From Gonatopus flavifemur (Eukaryota > Arthropoda > Insecta > Hymenoptera > Dryinidae), in contig JAFFJZ010000007.1 in assembly GCA_018340375.1 (NCBI GenBank), forward strand, positions 27,750,001 through 27,814,000: a DNA stretch of 64,000 nucleotides, given 5' to 3'. The translations under genes and the position numbers were made by a program. This document shows, piece after piece, positions 58,990 to 64,000 of this stretch. The notes below the pieces were generated by a model. The model was not told where the DNA came from. It did not search any database and saw only the letters and a program-made list of their open reading frames with translations. The number at the start of each line of letters is the position of its first letter. Position 1 is the first letter of the stretch.

Positions 58990-59293
58990 CCCACACAGCA
59001 TTTCAGTTCTGAAAGATATCTCACACGGAATTTGAGAAGTCTTATGCAACATGAAAAGATATCTTTAAGAGATCTCAAACAGTTCTTAGTTCTAAAAGAT
59101 TTCTATAAGATGTATAAAAGATATAATCTCGGAAGACGAGCTTTAGATCTTCTAAAAGATATCTTTTAGATGTCTTTTAGAATTAAGAACTGTTTTAGAC
59201 ATCTCAAGGATATTTTTTCATGTTGCATAAGACTTCTTAAACTTTTCTGAACAGTTCCTCAATATATCTTGAAGACCAAAAGTGCTGTGTGGG
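58990..59293. mobile_element. CCCACACAGCA element with AGATATCT words, copy 1 (304 bp)
   Basis: The ends CCCACACAGCATTTCAGTTC and GTGCTGTGTGGG carry duplication AT (58988-58989 and 59294-59295). The interior repeats AAAAGATATCTTTTAGA and AAGAACTGTTTTAGAC. The flanks (58970-58989 and 59296-59490) contain the same GATATC words, so it probably sits in an older relative. Confidence 0.92.
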
Positions 59294-59579
59294 ATGTCTC
59301 GCATATCTTCAAGATATTTTGTGAGATATTCGAAGAGATATCCTTTAGATACTTAAGAGATGTCTTACGCAACAAATTTCGACAAGTTACAGATATCACA
59401 GGAAAGGTCTTGCGGAAGATATGTTTCTGACGTATTCGATCAAGCCTTGAAAATATCTTGAAGAATTTATAAAAATATCTTAGAAAGATCTTGAATGTGT
59501 GCAATGAAAGAATTCTCCCCTCGTTTTTTTCTTCTTCCGTTCCTCTTTTCTTCCATCCCTCTTTTACCACCGATCCCAT

Positions 59580-59660
59580 GTATCTCACTTGAGTTTAGGA
59601 TCCTTGGGGTTGCGGGATTCGAACCCTGGCATTTCATGACGCACGTACGCTTCATTGACC
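59580..59660 (-). repeat. tRNA-like pol III promoter repeat
   Basis: On the minus strand TATAGCTCAGGTCAATGAAG (A box) and GGGTTCGAATCCC (B box) lie ~45 bp apart. The acceptor arms do not pair, so this is a SINE head or tRNA pseudogene rather than a tRNA. Confidence 0.55.
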
Positions 59661-60098
59661 TGAGCTATACGGACAATCTAATGATGGTGCTCATAATTGT
59701 CAATATGACATAGTGGAATATAATGTCGGTGGTGTATATTTTCAGGGTAAAAGTGATACTTTAAATGAAGTGTTATAACATATATCCACTCAGCACTCGT
59801 TTTCTAAAAGATATCTTCAGAAATAATTAGGAACAATGCATCTTTTAGAAGTCTTAAACTGTTCTCACTTCTAAAAGAGATCTTCAAGAACGTTTTCAGA
59901 AACCTTTTAGGAACTCCTCAAAGATGTCTTTTAGAAGTAACAACAGTTTAAGACTCCTAAAAGATGTCCATTCATAGTGCATAAGACTTCTTACATTGTT
60001 TTTAATTACTAGGTTGGTAAGAAAATCTCACGACACTTTTTTTTCAATTAATCTATTTTTTCTAATAACAAAGTTCGAGAACATTCGAGAATCGTCTA

Positions 60099-60298
60099 CA
60101 CTGAAAAAAAGGTATGACTCTCATAGCTCTACTATTTATGTGTTCTTGCTCTCAGAAGGTATAAGGATGCCAGTGTAGCTCCCACAGCCGAAAGGTTGCT
60201 ATGATTCGGCTCTGAGAGCTATATTGGCATCCGTATACCTCCTGACAGCGAGAACACATGAATAGTAGAGCTGTGAGAGCCATACCTTTTTTTCAGTG
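60099..60298. mobile_element. CACTGAAAAAAAGG foldback in the mariner 5' UTR
   Basis: The arms CACTGAAAAAAAGGTATGAC and the complement pair over ~45 bp and include ATAGCTCTACTATT, with duplication TA (60097-60098 and 60299-60300). It splits the untranslated leader between the mariner TIR and the ATG. Confidence 0.93.
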
Positions 60299-60379
60299 TA
60301 TGCGACATTAGTCTGGAACCTTCCATACCGCAGTGTTTATAAACCAATCAGCTATCCCGTGCAGTCAGTACGAGCAAAA

Positions 60380-61392
60380 ATGGAACAAAGTGCACTTCGA
60401 GGAATCGCTTATTACGAATTTTTACAAGGGCATTCTGCAAGAGCTGCAGCCGCTAGTATTCGCAGCGCGTTCAAGTCAGACGTTGTTGATCATTCAACTG
60501 TATCTCGTTGGTATCAATGTTTCCGTTTAGGCGATACATCTTTTGAGGACAAACCCAGGTCCGGCAGGAAATCAACTGTTAACGATGAAAAACTGCGTGC
60601 ACTTATATAGGCAAAGCCTAACACGTCGTCACGAGAATTAGCCAACAAACTCGGTTGTAGCCACACCACGATTCTCCAAAATTTACAAGAGATATGGGAT
60701 ATAGAAAAGTTGTGTTGTCTTGGATACCACACGATCTCAGCGAATCAAACAAAGCGTCACGGGTGTTTATATGTCTTTCACTCCTGCATCGTCCAAACAA
60801 AGAGGATTTTCTTCGAGAAATCGTCACTGGGGATGAAAGCTGGGTGCTCTATGTTAACCACACACGCAAGCGACAGTGACTACCGAAAGGAGGAAAACCA
60901 GAGCCAACCCCTAAACTGCCTCGCGGAGTACAGAGAGTATTACTCTGTTGTTGGTGAGACTCTGAGGGCTTGCTCTATTACGAATTGCTACCAGCTAAAA
61001 CCAGGATTTCGGCGGAGACTAACACTAGACAACTGCAAAAACTGGCTGGAATTATGAAAGTAAAAAGACATGGACGTGTCCAAGGTCGACTTCTCCATGA
61101 CAACGCTCGACCCCACGTAGCTAAGATGACACAAGACTGTACTTCGCAGCTGGGTTGGGAAGTTTCACCACATCCACCGTATTCACCAGACTTGGCTCCT
61201 ACCGACTACCATCTTCTCCGGCCATTGAAAAATTATTTACAGGATAAGGAATTTGATGATCTCGCTGGACTCGAAAATGCGCTGAACGACTTTCTTAACT
61301 CACGACCAAAACAATTTTGGATGGAGGGCGTGCAAAGTTTGCCAGAGCGTTGGGCACGAGTTGTAGATGCAGAGGGAGCGTACATCACTTAA
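60380..61392 (+). pseudogene. mariner transposase pseudogene, catalytic DD34D residues intact
   Basis: It starts MEQSALRGIAYYEFLQGHSA, with the first HTH (STVSRWYQCFRLGDTSFEDK) and the linker PRSGRKSTVNDEK. A TAG interrupts at 60608. The second HTH (SSRELANKLGCSHTTILQNL) follows. Around 60690 the frame shifts to PHDLSESNKASR, the mariner WVPHDL motif. The catalytic domain keeps all three Asp: IVTGDESWVLYVNH, LLHDNARPHVAKM and PDLAPTDYHLL. TGA codons replace Trp after HTRKRQ (60877) and again near 60955. The C-terminus LPERWARVVDAEGAYIT and TAA at 61390 are intact. The copy is recent but dead in this frame: a shift and at least three stops. It is of the elegans/cecropia-like sort, by motif resemblance only. 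Confidence 0.93.
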
Positions 61393-61542
61393 TAATATTA
61401 TATTATGAAAATAATAAAAACTTTTCTTTCTACTTTTTTTGTGTGTTGCAAGACTTTTATACCAACCTAATATTTCTGGAAATATCTTTCAGACGAGGGC
61501 TGTGTGGGTACAAATATCAGATGAGTTGACTGTGCTTACACG

Positions 61543-61809
61543 GAAAAAAGAGAATAGAGAAATTTAACGTTTGGGATGAAGACACGTCGCTTCAAGCCTT
61601 TAAATGGAAATTTTCACAAAATATATTGTCAAATAATTCATATTATAAGACAAAAATCTGTCTTGTCGATGCCTTCAAGATGTCTTTCAAAAGAGATCTC
61701 CAAGATGTCTTTGGATATGTCTTGTAGATGTCCTTCAAAAGATATCTCCCAGATATTTTGAAGATGTTCATGTTTATTGAGACAGTTGCCAACACCATGA
61801 AAAAGACTT
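61543..61809. repeat. orphan CACGG left end and GATATCT-word fragment
   Basis: TTACACGGAAAAAAGAGAAT at 61541-61560 is a CACGG-type end with no partner nearby. 61660-61790 repeats AGATGTCTTTCAAAAGAGAT words of the neighbouring elements. Confidence 0.5.
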
Positions 61810-62113
61810 CCCACACAGCACTTTTAGTCTCCAAGATATCTTGAGGAACTGTTCAGAAAAGTTTTAAAAGTCTTATGCAATATGAAAACATATCCTTAGG
61901 ACGTTTAGAACAGTTCTCACTCCTACCAGACATCTAAAAGATACCTTTCAGAATATCTAAAGCTTTTCATCCGAGAATATATCTTTTAGACATTTTATAG
62001 AAATCTTTAGGAAGTAAGAACTGTTTAAGATCTCTTGAAGATATATTTTCATGTTGCATAAGACTTCTTAAATTTGGCTCAAGACAACTTTTAGAACTGA
62101 AATGCTGTGTGGG
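61810..62113. mobile_element. CCCACACAGCA element with AGATATCT words, copy 2 (304 bp)
   Basis: The ends CCCACACAGCACTTTTAG and CTGAAATGCTGTGTGGG carry duplication TT (61808-61809 and 62114-62115). It has the same length as the copy at 58990 and the same internal plan. Confidence 0.92.
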
Positions 62114-62304
62114 TTAATTTCAGTCAATTTTCAAATTAATACGCAGCTAATTTGAGCCACACTTTTGACAGTGTTCTAAAATCCATCAATTGAGAGAACT
62201 CGAGCCCTGTTCACGTCTCTACTTTTTCAATATAGCATCTAATGAAATTGAAAGAGCATCAAAGGTACACCATTCAAAGATCCTTTAGGGGCTCCATCAT
62301 TCTA

Positions 62305-62925
62305 GAGGCCGACAAAAGGAGAAAATTTCGGGAATCTTCTTCAAAAAACCCAAACAACATATCAGAATTTGATAAAAAATCCTTCATTATATAATCATTG
62401 AAGTGTGTGTTTGATTTTTTCTTCAACCCGTGAACAACGAAATGGTGGCTCCTCCGTATTTCTTCCTGGGCATCTTTGTTGTCGTAATTTTTATTAACGA
62501 TTTTCGAGTGACTGTTGTTTCATTCATTCGAATTTTCATAAATCAAAATATTCTTGGCTCATATGATTGTATCTTCAAATTCGCAGGTGTTATTGATCCG
62601 GTCATGAGACGAAAAATGTCCAGAGAAAAATACTGAGAAACCGCCATTTCGTTGTTTCCACACAATCAAAAATTTTGCGTCATTTTTTCATAATACACAT
62701 TTTTGTATGAAATATTTAACAGTTTTGGGGATTAATTCGGCACAAAACTGTTGAATATCATACACAAAAATGTGTATTACAGAAGAATGACGCAAAATTT
62801 TTCCTGTGCAGCTTCGAAAAAATTCGAAAACACACTTCAATAATTGTATCATAAAAAACTTTTTATCAAATCTCGAAATGTTGTTTGGTTCTTTTTAGAA
62901 AAAATTCCCGGAGTTTTCCGGCCTC
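62305..62925. mobile_element. GAGGCCG foldback with long arms, hosting another element
   Basis: About 62305-62460 is inverted at 62625-62925; shared words are CCAAACAACAT, TTTGATAAAAA, ATTGAAGTGTG and AACAACGAAATGG. TA flanks both ends (62303-62304 and 62926-62927), compatible with a 2-bp duplication. A short frame, 62430-62636, lies in the loop and is not called. Confidence 0.75.
62661..62808. mobile_element. CACAATCAAAAATTTTG / CACAGG foldback, nested
   Basis: CACAATCAAAAATTTTGCGT and ACGCAAAATTTTTCCTGTG are inverted ends, with duplication CA (62659-62660 and 62809-62810). The arms pair almost to the centre. It lies in the right arm of the GAGGCCG foldback. Confidence 0.88.
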
Positions 62926-62929
62926 TATA

Positions 62930-63067
62930 CCCTGGTGAAAATAAAGTGTCAACAATGCAACAAAGTGTTACGGAAATTGAATGCGAATGTACACCAAGAG
63001 AAAATTCGCGCGTTTTGGGGGTAAAATTAACTCCCTTAGACGAACGTACATCATATTTTTACCAGGG
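62930..63067. mobile_element. CCCTGGTGAAAATA foldback, 138 bp
   Basis: The ends CCCTGGTGAAAATAAAGTG and ATATTTTTACCAGGG carry duplication TA (62928-62929 and 63068-63069). It abuts the GAGGCCG foldback. Confidence 0.88.
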
Positions 63068-63069
63068 TA

Positions 63070-64000
63070 GTGATTCACTCCCTGGAATTAGAATCAGTCA
63101 CGTTCGATGGGATTGAAATAAAAATATCAGAAGAATTTGTTACGAATTGTATATAAAGGTAAATATTCTGATCAGTTCGTAGTTCAGATTGAATTGAACT
63201 GTTGTCTGGTTAATACATGCTTATACTACTAACTCTCTAAGGAAACGATAAGTAATAATACAATATCGATGGTCCGACATCCAATACAGTAGAAATGGAT
63301 TCATAGTTTCATAACCAGCAGTTTTTTATCATTATAAGTATCGAACTTGGTACGTTTCACTTAAGAATTTCTTATCAACATATCCAGAAATAAACCCCAC
63401 AAATGCAGCTGCTGGCGTTTCAGAGATCCATAAACGGACCTCTCCCAGCATTATCGAATCATTGATAGTCCGTTGAAATGCCAGCACTCGACGTTTGCAG
63501 GGAATCGAAATACGTGGATGTATGATACAATTCAATTTCCCTGAAATTGTCTATCCAAGTTCATTACCAGCTCAAAGCGAATCCAAAATCTCGTTATGTT
63601 ACATTATTAACAGCTTTTTTTCTCAATAAAATGAATCGCGGAGTGGATATTGAATCAAAATATAAAACAACATGCGAGGAACTGTATTTACATTGACAAT
63701 AAAATTCTTTGTAATCAAACCAAAAGATCACAAAGAATCGAAAACAGCTGCTTTTGATTTGTAAACAACTTGTCTAACGGATGTACCTTCTGTGTTGTCC
63801 TCGATGGAAGTTCGTAATGGACATACCCATACAATTAAAATTACACGCCACATTACTGAACTTGGAATTACACAGAAGGAGATCGTAAAGCCCTCGGTGG
63901 TAGACTGTGGATAAATCGAAGATCAAAGCTTTCGGGGAAATACGGTTTGTCGTTCATACCCTGCAGAGCCACGCGACACGCCTCTCTCGCTTGGACTCGC
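63070..64000. other. unique DNA to window end
   Basis: No transposon ends and no coding frame with signals. The last ~200 bp are less AT-biased and could approach a gene outside the window. Confidence 0.3.

Larger units (their letters stand above)
60009..61470 (+). mobile_element. mariner element, nearly full length, interrupted
   Basis: The ends CTAGGTTGGTAAGAAAATCT and AAGACTTTTATACCAACCTAA are inverted and flanked by TA (60007-60008 and 61471-61472). Without the 200-bp insertion it is ~1260 bp, the usual mariner length. Confidence 0.92.
59785..61508. mobile_element. CCACTCAGCAC/CCCACACAGC element with GATATCT words, split by mariner
   Basis: The left end TCCACTCAGCACTCG and the right end GAGGGCTGTGTGGG are inverted, with duplication TA (59783-59784 and 61509-61510). 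Without the mariner it is ~260 bp, filled with AAAAGATATCTTC and TTTTAGAAGT words. Confidence 0.75.

Overview
The window looks like AT-rich insect nuclear DNA. Three Tc1/mariner transposase relics, a hAT transposase relic, a piggyBac remnant, tRNA-derived SINEs, many short foldback elements and CAG|GTGAGT / AG|GTAAGT splice signals all point to an arthropod. A hymenopteran is my guess, but I cannot prove it from sequence alone. There are no operons, ribosome binding sites, CRISPR arrays or credible tRNA/rRNA genes. Most open reading frames are chance frames in repeats or low-complexity DNA.

Layout. 1-1.25 kb: a mariner coding fragment split by an ~830-bp element with ~145-bp inverted repeats. 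2.2-3.4 kb: an 891-bp foldback element inside the end of another hairpin element, with a SINE inside. 6.2-7.7 kb: a dead mariner (minus strand) inside a small CACTG element. 10-14.4 kb: a foldback element, a hAT relic, then a composite with 320-bp inverted arms, a transposase tail, a minisatellite, ~175-bp tandem repeats and a 138-bp element with a perfect 8-bp target duplication. 15.6-20.5 kb: several foldback elements. 20.5-28.5 kb is mostly unique and holds a candidate secreted-protein gene start (minus, 24.3-24.6 kb). 28.5-31.7 kb: nested elements and a 150-codon open frame (minus). 32.9-37.8 kb: a large inverted repeat interrupted by a ~1.9-kb giant foldback. 39.0-39.8 kb: four elements nested in one locus. 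40.2-42.7 kb: a piggyBac relic with very long inverted arms. 43.7-44.2 kb: a CACGG element with a recent hairpin. 44.2-52.9 kb is mostly unique with one convincing exon (46.0 kb, plus). 53-54.5 kb: a tandem array. 55.6-56.4 kb: a Harbinger-like element. 57.07 kb: a possible terminal exon (plus). 59-62.1 kb: three related foldbacks, one split by a mariner that is itself split by another foldback. 62.3-63.1 kb: two abutting foldbacks.

Main result. More than twenty short palindromic elements share one plan. Their ends are CCC...GGG, CACGG...CCGTG or CACTG...CAGTG. Most show a 2-bp target duplication (at, ta, tg, ca or tt), and the interior of each is filled with repeats of its own short palindromic word. 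Nested copies, and an empty site in one piggyBac arm, independently confirm the 2-bp duplication. No transposase that would mobilise them was recognised here.

Host genes. Only a few exons can be proposed, from splice signals and protein-like composition. The window is probably mostly intron and intergenic DNA. All host-gene calls are inference; the transposon relics rest on recognisable motifs.
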